Origin: Paenibacillus koleovorans NBRC 103111
Lineage (GTDB): Bacteria > Bacillota > Bacilli > Paenibacillales > NBRC-103111
DNA length: 33,352 nucleotides
Reading direction: 5' to 3'
Assembly: GCF_004000845.1 (NCBI RefSeq)
Contig: NZ_BIMA01000078.1
Location: forward strand, 1-33,352
Made by a program: the position numbers and the translations under genes. The notes below the pieces were generated by a model. It worked only from the letters and a program-made list of their open reading frames with translations, did not search any database and was not told the DNA's origin. The first letter of the stretch is position 1, and every line of letters starts with the position of its first letter. This document shows, piece after piece, positions 1-7,685 of this stretch.

Positions 1-2
1 AG

Positions 3-1343
3 GCGCTCGCGGCCGCGGTCGGCACGGCGGCGCCGCATGCGCCAGGCGCGGGAGCGCCGCTTGCTGGCGACGCCGGCGCCGGCGCGTTCGCGGCGCTGCT
101 GCAGCTGCGCGTGGAGAAGGGCCATATCGACCGCTGGAGCGTCGATATTCCCTTCTCCGTCGTCGCGATGCAGCAGGGCGCGCGCCCGGTCGCCGAGGAC
201 GGCGCGCCGGCGCCGGACGGCAGCGCCGCGCTCGACGACGGCGTGCTGAAGGCGGAGGACGAGCTGCAGCTCGACTGGGAAGCGGACCGCGTCTTCACCG
301 AGACGGGGGCGCCTTACTTCGCGGCACCGTATGCGGATCATTGGCGCGAAGCGGTCGTCTCGCATGTGCTGCAGCGGGTGACAGCGCGAGGCAAAAGGCT
401 GCCGCTCGTCGATGTATGGCCGGAAGGCGTGGCCGGCGTCGCCATGGTGTCCCATGACAGCGACCGGAACCACGATACCGACGCGGAGACGACGCTGCAG
501 GTGCTGGCCGAATGCGGCATTCAGTCGACCTGGTGCATGATGAAGCCGGGCTACAGCTATCCGTATCATGTCCGGATCCGCGAGGCGGGGCATGAGCTCG
601 CCTTGCATTTCAATGCGAACATGCGGGAAGGCGGCCGTTGGACGGAGGAAGATTTCCGTCGCCAGTTCGAATGGCTGCGGACGATCACGGGCGGCGAGAA
701 GCCGGCCAGCAACAAAAATCATTTCACCCGTTTCGAAGGCTGGGGCGAGCTGTTCGCCTGGTGCGAGGCTTGCGGAATTGAAGTCGATCAGACGCGGGGG
801 CCAAGCAAAAAAGGGACGGTCGGCTTTCCGTTCGGAACATGTCACCCTTATTTCCCGATCTCATGGTATACTGAGGAAAATCGGTTTTACAACGTACTGG
901 AAATCGGCTTCCTGACGCAGGATTTGGGCTCGATGAGCGATTTGAGCGTGGTTCAGCCTTTTCTCGAGCAGGTTCGCAAGGTGAACGGGGTGGCGCATTT
1001 CTTGTTCCATCAGGGCCGTATCCACTCGGCGGAGGAAGTCCGCAGCTCCTTGGTCGCCTTCGTGGGAATGGCCAAGGCCGAAGGCTTCGCATTCTGGACA
1101 AGCCGGCGCATCAACGACTGGCATAGGCGCCGCCGCAGCTTGCGAGTGGCCGGGTTAAGTGCGGACGATGCATTCGACGTCTATCTGCACGGCGGCGGCT
1201 TGTGTGCCGTTGAGGGCTGGAAGCCTGTCGTCTGGCTGCCGCTGCTCGCGGGCGAAGCCGTACCGGATGGCGTGGAAGTGCGATCCATGTACGGACAACT
1301 ATGCCGGAGAGGGAGTATCATTCAACATGTTGACGATGTTTAA
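3..1343 (+). CDS. NodB-like polysaccharide deacetylase-type protein, 5' partial
   Basis: The frame is open from the first full codon of the window, so the gene begins upstream and only its C-terminal 446 or so residues are seen. The N-terminal visible part is rich in Ala, Gly and Asp and looks like a low-complexity linker. From about nucleotide 435 the protein carries SHDSDRNHD followed by a 'GIQSTWCMMKPG' strand and 'EAGHELALHFNAN', the pattern of the NodB/CE4 deacetylase fold: paired Asp near the first strand, then a His-containing second motif. CE4 enzymes remove N- or O-acetyl groups from polysaccharides using a metal. The canonical HSxxH is not clearly present, so the real substrate may differ. 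The 3' end overlaps the next gene by 17 bp, so the two are probably co-translated. Family confidence is moderate; the substrate is unknown. Confidence 0.65.
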   Translation, partial: ALAAAVGTAAPHAPGAGAPLAGDAGAGAFAALLQLRVEKGHIDRWSVDIPFSVVAMQQGARPVAEDGAPAPDGSAALDDGVLKAEDELQLDWEADRVFTETGAPYFAAPYADHWREAVVSHVLQRVTARGKRLPLVDVWPEGVAGVAMVSHDSDRNHDTDAETTLQVLAECGIQSTWCMMKPGYSYPYHVRIREAGHELALHFNANMREGGRWTEEDFRRQFEWLRTITGGEKPASNKNHFTRFEGWGELFAWCEACGIEVDQTRGPSKKGTVGFPFGTCHPYFPISWYTEENRFYNVLEIGFLTQDLGSMSDLSVVQPFLEQVRKVNGVAHFLFHQGRIHSAEEVRSSLVAFVGMAKAEGFAFWTSRRINDWHRRRRSLRVAGLSADDAFDVYLHGGGLCAVEGWKPVVWLPLLAGEAVPDGVEVRSMYGQLCRRGSIIQHVDDV

Positions 1344-2091
1344 CAACAAGCGCGATTTCGAAGCCGCGGCGACGCAGACGGCGATTTTTCCGGTCGGAGC
1401 GGTGGAGCAGCACGGCAGCCATTTGCCGGTGGGGACCGATACGATCATCGTGAGCGAGTTTGCGAAACGGATGGGCGAAGCGCTGGATGCTTACGTGCTG
1501 CCGCCGCTCGCGGTCACATCTTCGATCGAGCATCGTGAATCGAGAGGCACCGTCTATTTGAAAGCCGACACGCTGGCGCTTGTCATTCGGGACATTTGCG
1601 AATCGCTTCATTATTCAGGCTTCACCAAGATCATCGTGTTGAACGGCCACGGCGGCAACTGGATCATCAAACCTACGATCCGCCAGCTTATTCGCGACTT
1701 CGCCGACCGCAAGCAGCCGATCGAAATCGTACTCATCCACACATCCGTTGTAGCCAAGCGGCAGCATGAGGTGGCGGAGCGGACGCTCAACGACATTCAT
1801 GCAGGCGAGAAAGAGACATCGCTCATGATGCATCTTACTCCGGAGCATGTGAAGCCTCATGTTCCTCAGACGCAGGCGGTATCCGTTCCGCAGGATTATA
1901 TGGACTACTTCGACATGGACGACATTTCCGAGGACGGCTACTGGGGGTATCCGGAGCTGGCATCGCGCGAGAAGGGCGAGAAGCTGATGCAGCTTCTGGT
2001 GGAATGCGGCTTGGATTACTTGCGGGAGCTGGACGAGACGCGGGAAGCGGTCCGCCAGAGCAAGCAATGCGGCGCGATCAAGCAAGGTTGA
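1327..2091 (+). CDS. Creatininase family amidohydrolase
   Basis: A 254-residue protein of the creatininase (creatinine amidohydrolase/FAPy deformylase/MftE) family. It shows the family's metal-binding signature 'PVGAVEQHGSHLPVGTDT' near residue 20 and 'LNGHGGN' near residue 108, which together give the Glu, His and Asp ligands of a dinuclear metal site. Size matches the family (about 250 residues). I chose ATG 1327 because GGAGAGGGAG lies just upstream; ATG 1336 is an alternative, and the frame is open further 5' but without a site. It overlaps the deacetylase-like gene by 17 bp, suggesting a pathway in which an acyl or cyclic amide bond is opened after deacetylation. The actual substrate cannot be read from sequence. 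A terminator follows at 2152. Confidence 0.88.
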   Translation: MLTMFNNKRDFEAAATQTAIFPVGAVEQHGSHLPVGTDTIIVSEFAKRMGEALDAYVLPPLAVTSSIEHRESRGTVYLKADTLALVIRDICESLHYSGFTKIIVLNGHGGNWIIKPTIRQLIRDFADRKQPIEIVLIHTSVVAKRQHEVAERTLNDIHAGEKETSLMMHLTPEHVKPHVPQTQAVSVPQDYMDYFDMDDISEDGYWGYPELASREKGEKLMQLLVECGLDYLRELDETREAVRQSKQCGAIKQG

Positions 2092-2151
2092 CGGTAACGG
2101 CTCAGCGGCAGGTTGAAGCTGAAGCGTCGTTCGGCGCAGAACACAGACGGG

Positions 2152-2181
2152 AGCTCGTATCCGATTGGATGCGAGCTTTTT
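2152..2181 (+). terminator. Rho-independent terminator after the creatininase gene
   Basis: An 11-bp stem (AGCTCGTATCC with GGATGCGAGCT, one G-U pair) closes a 4-nt loop and is followed by TTTT. It ends the deacetylase/creatininase transcript. Confidence 0.85.
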
Positions 2182-2366
2182 GTGGTCTTGCTTAGCGGGA
2201 AATCGGGTTTATGGAGGCGGCGGTGACCGACGGGAAAACGAAAAGGATCGTCAGGCAGATCTTCCCGGACGGTTCTTTTTATCAGGCTCGGAAACGCATC
2301 GCCGGGAACAACGTATTCCAGTATATAAGCATCAGGCGATCGAGCGCCCGCGTCGGCACATTTTGT

Positions 2367-2395
2367 TTTACATTCCTCGAACCCTGTCATATTAT
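2367..2395 (+). promoter_or_regulatory. SigA-type promoter of the XpaC-like/vWA/TelA operon
   Basis: TTTACA (2367-2372) and TATTAT (2390-2395) are separated by exactly 17 bp, each one base from consensus. It lies about 105 bp upstream of the first start of the three-gene operon. The remainder of 2182-2499 shows no convincing gene. Confidence 0.75.
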
Positions 2396-2499
2396 GAAAG
2401 TATTAATAAGGAGCCGTTCGCCTGCTCAATTGCACATTGGATGCAGGCGGCGGGCGCGGTCGGTTAAATTTATGTCGGAGTGAAAGGGGGATGCAGGCG

Positions 2500-3237
2500 T
2501 TGGCCGCAAACAACTACTTGAAAATGCTGGGACTCACGGTCGCCGCGGTTATCGTCAATATCCTCGCATTCTCACCCGCCTTCGTCGGCGTAGCGATCGG
2601 CGGCAGCGCGCTGGAAACGGCGTTTGGCGTGACGCTGCTGATTGCCAGTGCGATTGCGCTCATCTATGGCAGCTACAGCTGGCTGTACAAGGCGCCGATT
2701 GTCTTGACCCCGGATCGTGTCCGGTCGCGCGAGGACTTCGCGGCCGCGCTGGCGCCCTACAGCAAAATCCGTGCGCTTGCGGAGGACGTCTCGTTGACGC
2801 TGGAGCAGATGGAGCGGATGGACAAGAGAAAGGAAACCTTGCTCAAGGTGCTGCAACAAAGATTCGACCCTGCCGAGATGAGCTTCGCCAAGTTTTGGTC
2901 CGTTGCGAATGAGGTAGAGAATCTATTCTATTTGAATATTAAGAGTGTGCTGAACCGGCTGAATGTGTTCGACGAGTCCGAGTACGAGCGGGTGATGACG
3001 CGTAAAACGGCGCGCTATTCGCCCAAGCTGCTTCAAGAGAAGACTGTGTTCTACAACGACTACATGGCTTATATCAAGCATGCAATCGGCACAAGCGAAG
3101 AGATGCTGCTGCAGCTCGACAAGCTGCTGCTGGAGATTTCTCGACTGGACAGCATAGAGCCGGGTGAGATCGAACGAATGCCCGCCATGGTGGAGATTGA
3201 CTCACTAATCAAGCAGACCAAGTACTACAAACAATAA
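2500..3237 (+). CDS. Two-TM membrane protein in the XpaC position of a TelA operon
   Basis: About 245 residues. Two hydrophobic helices fill the N terminus (roughly residues 8-30 and 37-60) and a charged, helical, probably cytoplasmic domain follows with a Glu/Leu-rich coiled-coil stretch near 90-120. This layout and the place just before a telA-type gene match the XpaC family ('5-bromo-4-chloroindolyl phosphate hydrolysis' protein), the neighbour of TelA/YaaN in Bacillus. The match is by architecture and context, not by a diagnostic motif. I chose the TTG at 2500 because GAAAGGGGG ends at 2490, leaving a 9-nt spacer; the ATG at 2491 would touch the ribosome binding site. The next gene also uses TTG. 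It is the first gene of the operon, 12 nt from the second. Biochemical role unknown. Confidence 0.8.
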   Translation: MAANNYLKMLGLTVAAVIVNILAFSPAFVGVAIGGSALETAFGVTLLIASAIALIYGSYSWLYKAPIVLTPDRVRSREDFAAALAPYSKIRALAEDVSLTLEQMERMDKRKETLLKVLQQRFDPAEMSFAKFWSVANEVENLFYLNIKSVLNRLNVFDESEYERVMTRKTARYSPKLLQEKTVFYNDYMAYIKHAIGTSEEMLLQLDKLLLEISRLDSIEPGEIERMPAMVEIDSLIKQTKYYKQ

Positions 3238-3249
3238 GGGGGGCGTACA

Positions 3250-4938
3250 TTGAGCAGCGGAAAAAAATTTCTGATGATAACGGGCATTTTTCTTGTTCTC
3301 GTATTCTCCGTCGTCTACTTGGGCGTCAACTTGTCCACGAACTGGGGCAAATCCGACCAGCAGGTGGCGACGGAGGACGCGAGCAAGCGGCTGAACAAGC
3401 TGTACGGCAATATCGAGGTCACGACGGAGACGCCGGTCAAGGGGCGGATCGATCTCGATCCGGTCGATGTGGCCGCTTCGTTGCCCGATATTTCCAAATT
3501 TGCGATCACGGCGGACAGCACGACGGCCGATTATGCGGAGATTTTCTCTTCAACTGAGAAGGCAGGTACGGGAGACGACGGCTGGCTGACGGATGTCGCG
3601 AAGGAATTCAACAAGGCGAAAATGACGGTGAACGGTGTGCCTGTCTCCGTCAAGCTGCGCAATATCGCCTCCGGTACGGCTGCGGATTATATCCGGTCGG
3701 GCAAATACGTGCCGGACGCCTTCACGCCCTCGAACCAGATGTGGGGCGAGATGGTGAAGGCTTCCGGCGTCAATGCGCAGCTTATCACCGAGAGACTTGT
3801 CGGCAATGTTCCGGGCATCGTCATTTCGAAGGCCAAGCACGACGCATTTGTCAAGAAGTACGGCGAAGTGAACGTCAAGTCTTTGATCGAGGCCATTGCG
3901 TCGGGAGAGTTCTCCATGGGCTACACGGATCCCTTCGCCAGCTCGACCGGTCTGAATTTTCTTGTCACGACGTTGCAGAGCTTCGACAGCGCGAACTTGC
4001 TCAGCGATAAAGCCATTCAAGGCTTCGAGAGCTTCCAGGCCAACGTGCCGTTCATCGCGTCCACAACATTGCAGATGCGGGAAGCGGCCAAGTCGGGAGC
4101 GCTCGACGGTTTCGTACTGGAATATCAGACTTATGTCAATACGGCCGAGCTGAGAGGGGCCTATGTGTTCACTCCGTTCGGCGCGCGCCATGACAGCCCG
4201 CTCTATGCGCTCGGCAACGTGTCCGCGACCAAACTCGAGATCATTAAGAAATTCGCAGAGTTCGCGAGCCAGGCCAAGTACCAGGCGGCCGCCAAGGATA
4301 AGGGCTTCAACGGGCTGGAGGACTATCAATCCAAGCTCGGCAAGGTCGAAGGCAGTGTCCTGGCCGCAGCCCAGAAGGTATGGAAGGAAAAGAAAAACAG
4401 CGGCAAGCCGATCGCGGCGGTATTCGTCGCGGACGTCTCGGGCAGCATGGCCGGCGAACCGTTGAACCGGCTCAAGGAATCGCTGATCAAGGGGCAGAAG
4501 TACCTCGGAAGGGAAAACAGCATCGGTCTCGTGTCCTACTCGAGCAAGGTCGCGATCAACCTGCCGATCGGCAAGTACGATACGAATCAGCAGTCGCTGT
4601 TCGTCGGTACCGTAGACAGCCTGCGGGCCGGAGGCAACACCGCGACCTTCAACGGCGTCATCGCGGCGATCAAGCTGCTGCAGGACCATATGGCGGTCAA
4701 TCCTAACGTCAAGCCGCTGATCTTCCTCCTCAGCGACGGCGAGACGAATGTCGGCCTCCAGCTCAAGGAGGTTCAGGGACTTATCGAGCATTACAAGATT
4801 CCGATCTACACGATTGGCTACAATGCGGACATCAAGGCGCTGCAGAGCATCTCGAGCATCAACGAGGCGGCAAGCATCAATGCGGATACGGACGATGTCG
4901 TCTACAAGCTTGGCAATCTGTTCAACGTTCAAATGTAA
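3250..4938 (+). CDS. Membrane-anchored solute-binding-like plus vWA domain protein
   Basis: A 562-residue protein with one N-terminal hydrophobic helix (residues 8-27, after SSGKK) that should anchor it with the rest outside the cell. Residues about 85-370 look like a type 2 periplasmic-binding fold (ITADSTTADYAEIFSS, GYTDPFASSTGLNF, AKYQAAA). Residues about 390-555 form a von Willebrand factor A domain with a complete MIDAS: DVSGS from Asp395, the GGNTATF threonines 464/466, and SDGETN with Asp496. MIDAS domains bind a divalent metal and often mediate protein contacts or metal insertion. TTG start 3250 has AAGGGGGG 7 nt upstream. It sits between the XpaC-like and TelA genes. The solute-binding plus vWA fusion suggests sensing of an extracytoplasmic ligand; the ligand is unknown. 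Confidence 0.85.
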   Translation: MSSGKKFLMITGIFLVLVFSVVYLGVNLSTNWGKSDQQVATEDASKRLNKLYGNIEVTTETPVKGRIDLDPVDVAASLPDISKFAITADSTTADYAEIFSSTEKAGTGDDGWLTDVAKEFNKAKMTVNGVPVSVKLRNIASGTAADYIRSGKYVPDAFTPSNQMWGEMVKASGVNAQLITERLVGNVPGIVISKAKHDAFVKKYGEVNVKSLIEAIASGEFSMGYTDPFASSTGLNFLVTTLQSFDSANLLSDKAIQGFESFQANVPFIASTTLQMREAAKSGALDGFVLEYQTYVNTAELRGAYVFTPFGARHDSPLYALGNVSATKLEIIKKFAEFASQAKYQAAAKDKGFNGLEDYQSKLGKVEGSVLAAAQKVWKEKKNSGKPIAAVFVADVSGSMAGEPLNRLKESLIKGQKYLGRENSIGLVSYSSKVAINLPIGKYDTNQQSLFVGTVDSLRAGGNTATFNGVIAAIKLLQDHMAVNPNVKPLIFLLSDGETNVGLQLKEVQGLIEHYKIPIYTIGYNADIKALQSISSINEAASINADTDDVVYKLGNLFNVQM

Positions 4939-4968
4939 GCCATAGAACCCTCGGGAGGGAAACGCGAG

Positions 4969-6108
4969 ATGTCATTTACGATGGAAATACCGAGCCAGGA
5001 CAAGATCAAGGTCGCGATTGAAGAGGAGGCAAAGCCGGTTCCGGAGGAAGTCGCCAAGCTTCGGCAGATGGCGGAGAGCAACGTTCAGGCGATTATGTCG
5101 CTCGACATCGAGTCGCTCGACAAGCGCAAGGACATCCTCCAGTCGATAGATACGTTCGGCATGGGGACGATGCGGTCCTCGTCGGAGAAAAACCAACTGC
5201 TGCAAATTACGGTAGGCAATTTGTCCAAGACGGGCGATGAAGGCGGACAGGTCGCCAAGGGGCTGTCTGAGCTGAACATCCAGCTCAAGGACCTGGATCC
5301 GAGCGTTGTCGATTTTGCCAAGAGCGGGCTGCTCGGCAAGCTGTTCAACCCGCTGCGGGCCTACTTCGCGAGATTCGAGAAGGCCGATGCCGTCATCTCC
5401 GACATTATCGTCTCGCTGGACAAAGGCAAGACGACGCTCAAGAACGACAATACGACGCTCGAGATCGAGCAGCAGTCGTTGCGCGATCTGACGAAGAAGC
5501 TGCAGAAGGAAATCGAGTTGGGTACGCTGATGGACGCCTCCATCGAGCAGCAGGTCGAAGCGGCGAAGGCGCGGGGCGAGGATCCCGAGAAAATCCGTTT
5601 TATTACGGAGGAGGTTATGTTCCCGTTGCGCCAGCGGCTGATGGATCTGCAGCAGATGCAGGTCGTCAACCAGCAGGGCATCATGGCGATCGAGGTCGTC
5701 GTCCGCAACAACAAGGAGCTGATCCGGGGTGTCGATCGCGCCAAGAACGTGACCGTATCCGCGCTCAAGATCGCCGTCACCGTCGCGAGTGCGCTCTACA
5801 ATCAGAAGATCGTGCTCAAGAAGATCGAGCTGCTCAATCAGACGACGAATGAGCTGATCGCAGGCACATCCCGGATGCTCAAGGAACAGGGAGCCGAGAT
5901 CCACAAGCAGTCGCTTGAGGCCAACATCTCCGTCGATACGATGAAGCAGGCATTCACCGACGTACTGTCGGCGCTCGACTCCATCAGCGCCTACAAGCAA
6001 GAGGCGCTGCCAAGGATGCGCGAGACGATCAATCAATTCCGCGAGCTGGCCGATACCGGCGAGAAGCAGATCCAGCGTCTCGAACGCGGCAACAAGCTGG
6101 GGCTGTAG
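4969..6108 (+). CDS. TelA/YaaN family toxic-anion resistance protein
   Basis: 379 residues, almost wholly helical and highly charged, without signal peptide or membrane segment. It fits the TelA family (KlaA/YaaN; tellurite and other toxic-anion resistance), whose usual length is 360-400. Recognisable stretches are the early 'SLDKRKDILQSIDTFG' helix, 'LGKLFNPLRAYFARFEKAD', 'IEQQVEAAKARGEDPEKI', 'MFPLRQRLMDLQQM' and the C-terminal 'TMKQAFTDVLSALDSISAYK'. Molecular function is not settled; some members are linked to envelope stress and antimicrobial tolerance. ATG 4969 is preceded by CGGGAGGG at good spacing. Third gene of the operon, 30 bp after the vWA gene, and closed by a terminator. No TerC, TerD or other ter gene is in view. 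Confidence 0.9.
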   Translation: MSFTMEIPSQDKIKVAIEEEAKPVPEEVAKLRQMAESNVQAIMSLDIESLDKRKDILQSIDTFGMGTMRSSSEKNQLLQITVGNLSKTGDEGGQVAKGLSELNIQLKDLDPSVVDFAKSGLLGKLFNPLRAYFARFEKADAVISDIIVSLDKGKTTLKNDNTTLEIEQQSLRDLTKKLQKEIELGTLMDASIEQQVEAAKARGEDPEKIRFITEEVMFPLRQRLMDLQQMQVVNQQGIMAIEVVVRNNKELIRGVDRAKNVTVSALKIAVTVASALYNQKIVLKKIELLNQTTNELIAGTSRMLKEQGAEIHKQSLEANISVDTMKQAFTDVLSALDSISAYKQEALPRMRETINQFRELADTGEKQIQRLERGNKLGL

Positions 6109-6143
6109 ACGATCGGCGCGTAGAGCAGGCGTCACCAACAGAA

Positions 6144-6177
6144 AGGGCCATCCTACATTGGGATGGCCTTAAATTTT
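6144..6177 (+). terminator. Terminator of the TelA operon
   Basis: GGCCATCC (6146-6153) pairs perfectly with GGATGGCC (6161-6168) around a 7-nt loop, followed by TTAAATTTT. Confidence 0.82.
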
Positions 6178-6238
6178 AGTGGAATGTGTCAATTAATCTA
6201 ACATTACTTTCGATCTATAGTGCTGAGAACAAGGATGA

Positions 6239-6247
6239 TGTTATAAT
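6239..6247 (+). promoter_or_regulatory. Extended -10 promoter of the exporter gene
   Basis: TGTTATAAT is an extended -10 (TGn plus a perfect TATAAT) 36 nt before the ATG at 6283. No good -35 is visible at 16-18 bp, which is common for extended -10 promoters. Confidence 0.55.
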
Positions 6248-6282
6248 AGGTGACATTAACTCTCGTACAGGAGCTATCACTT

Positions 6283-7365
6283 ATGAAAATCGGACTCCGC
6301 GTCGTCAAGACAGCCGTTTCCATCATGATCAGCATTTTCATCGCCAGGCTGCTTGGGCTGGAACCCGATCATTTCGCCGGCATCATCTCCATGCTGGCTG
6401 TCCAGCCGTCCGTGTACCGATCGCTGCGGAACTCGATGTCCAACCTGGCGAGTGCAATGTTCGCCGCTCTGCTCGGAATCTCCGTCGTAGAGCTCACCGG
6501 AAGCAGCACCTCCTTCCTGATCGCTCTGGTGGCATTCATCGTCATGGCGCTGCTCGTCCGGCTCAAGAAAACCGCATCCTTGCCGCTGGCTGTCATCATC
6601 ACGGTCAACACGATGGGCACCGCCGACGAGCTGTTCGGCAGCGCCGCCTTACATCAGCTCTCGCTCGTGCTGATCGGCATGACCGTCGGCACCGCCGTGA
6701 ACATGATACGCCGACCGGTGCACCATGAACGGGAGGAGTCGCTGCTCACCAAAGCTGAAACGATGCTGCGGGCGCTCCTTTATTACGTCAGCATAGACGT
6801 GGAGAATGGGCGTATGACGCCGTACAAACCGGGCATGCGCCAACAAATCGATGAAGTGCGGAGCTATATTGAGAAAGGAAACGCCGTTTCCCAGCTCATT
6901 CGAGAGGACCGCTGGCTGACGAAGGCGACACAGTCGCCATCCGGCTCCGGAGAACGATTCCTGACCTATGAAACGATGGTGGAGCGCATTCGCGACTTGA
7001 TCAAAGCTTTGGAGAAAGCCGATCTTACATTAGAAGAAGCGGCTCGGCTCAAAAGGGCGATCTGGCTCCTGGCGAGAGCGCAAGAACGGGTCATAAGCGG
7101 CAAACGAGTACCGTTCAGGCTGCTCAACAAGGCGCTTCACCCCGACGAGACGAAGCTCGTCCCGGACGGCAAGGCGCTTCGCGACCTGTTTCCTTACTAC
7201 CAGGCTTACGAAGCGCTCAGGGAATATGGGCAAGAAATGCCGAACATGAGGAGCAACCCGACCCCTGCAGCAATCAGGAAGCCCTCCCTTGTAACAAAAT
7301 TGAAATCTTCTCTTCATCTTCCTTTAAGGAACAGGGATTATAATAAAGCTCGACCCCCTTTTTAA
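6283..7365 (+). CDS. Aromatic acid exporter (ArAE_1/FUSC-like) membrane protein
   Basis: 360 residues. The first 145 or so hold several membrane helices ('VVKTAVSIMISIFIARLLGL', 'FAGIISMLAVQPSVYRSL', 'FLIALVAFIVMALLV', 'LPLAVIITVNTMG', 'LSLVLIGMTVGTAVNMI'), ending in the RRPVHHEREE junction seen in Bacillus YgaE/YqjA-type proteins. The C-terminal half is soluble and helical, matching the ArAE_1_C domain. The family is thought to export aromatic carboxylic acids or similar compounds; the substrate is not proven here. I chose ATG 6283 because CAGGAG (6268-6273) gives a normal spacer; the GTG at 6250 overlaps the -10 and would not be in the transcript. Monocistronic, between two terminators. Confidence 0.86.
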   Translation: MKIGLRVVKTAVSIMISIFIARLLGLEPDHFAGIISMLAVQPSVYRSLRNSMSNLASAMFAALLGISVVELTGSSTSFLIALVAFIVMALLVRLKKTASLPLAVIITVNTMGTADELFGSAALHQLSLVLIGMTVGTAVNMIRRPVHHEREESLLTKAETMLRALLYYVSIDVENGRMTPYKPGMRQQIDEVRSYIEKGNAVSQLIREDRWLTKATQSPSGSGERFLTYETMVERIRDLIKALEKADLTLEEAARLKRAIWLLARAQERVISGKRVPFRLLNKALHPDETKLVPDGKALRDLFPYYQAYEALREYGQEMPNMRSNPTPAAIRKPSLVTKLKSSLHLPLRNRDYNKARPPF

Positions 7366-7383
7366 TATAAATGAACGCCTCAA

Positions 7384-7419
7384 GGCCCACTGCGGAACTC
7401 GCGAGTGGGTCTCTTTCTT
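7384..7419 (+). terminator. Terminator after the exporter gene
   Basis: GGCCCACT (7384-7391) pairs with AGTGGGTC (7404-7411, one G-U), with an inner GCG/CGC pair, followed by TCTTTCTT. Confidence 0.75.
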
Positions 7420-7685
7420 ACCCTATCAAACGCCGCTTTCGCCGGACACGATCATTTCAACGCGAAGCGCGAATAATAAGGTTGCTCGAGAGAGAATACA
7501 GGTTCGAAACCTGAATCTCCATTGAGGACGGAAGCGTCGAAAAGCACCTCTGATTTCCATCGCCTATAAGAAAAAAATCGAAGATTTATAAGCTATAGGT
7601 ATAATAAAACTATATAAAAAGTAATAAAGATATGATAGATTAGGGTTTATAGACAAGATAACACACATCGGAAAGGAGTCATCGC
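7420..7685 (+). promoter_or_regulatory. Non-coding upstream region of the oxidoreductase genes
   Basis: No gene is seen. Two small hairpins occur: CAGGTT/AACCTG with a CGA loop (7499-7513), and GACG/CGTC (7527-7538) inside GAGG/CCTC (7524-7550). The part from 7560 is very AT-rich, with a perfect TATAAT at 7600-7605 and a TATGAT at 7631-7636, either of which could be the -10; no strong -35 is seen. GAAAGGAG at 7671-7678 is the ribosome binding site. Confidence 0.5.

Noticed and set aside
2211-2483. A 90-codon plus-strand frame before the XpaC-like gene
   Set aside because: It covers the proposed promoter, has no ribosome binding site and gives an Arg-rich product without similarity to a known family.
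3550-6138. Long minus-strand frames opposite the vWA and TelA genes
   Set aside because: Shadows of the coding strand; the plus strand has ribosome sites, promoter and terminator that fit the operon.
7499-7520. GGTTCGAAACC resembling a tRNA T-arm
   Set aside because: No matching acceptor 5' strand, D-arm or anticodon arm lies upstream, so it is not a tRNA gene.
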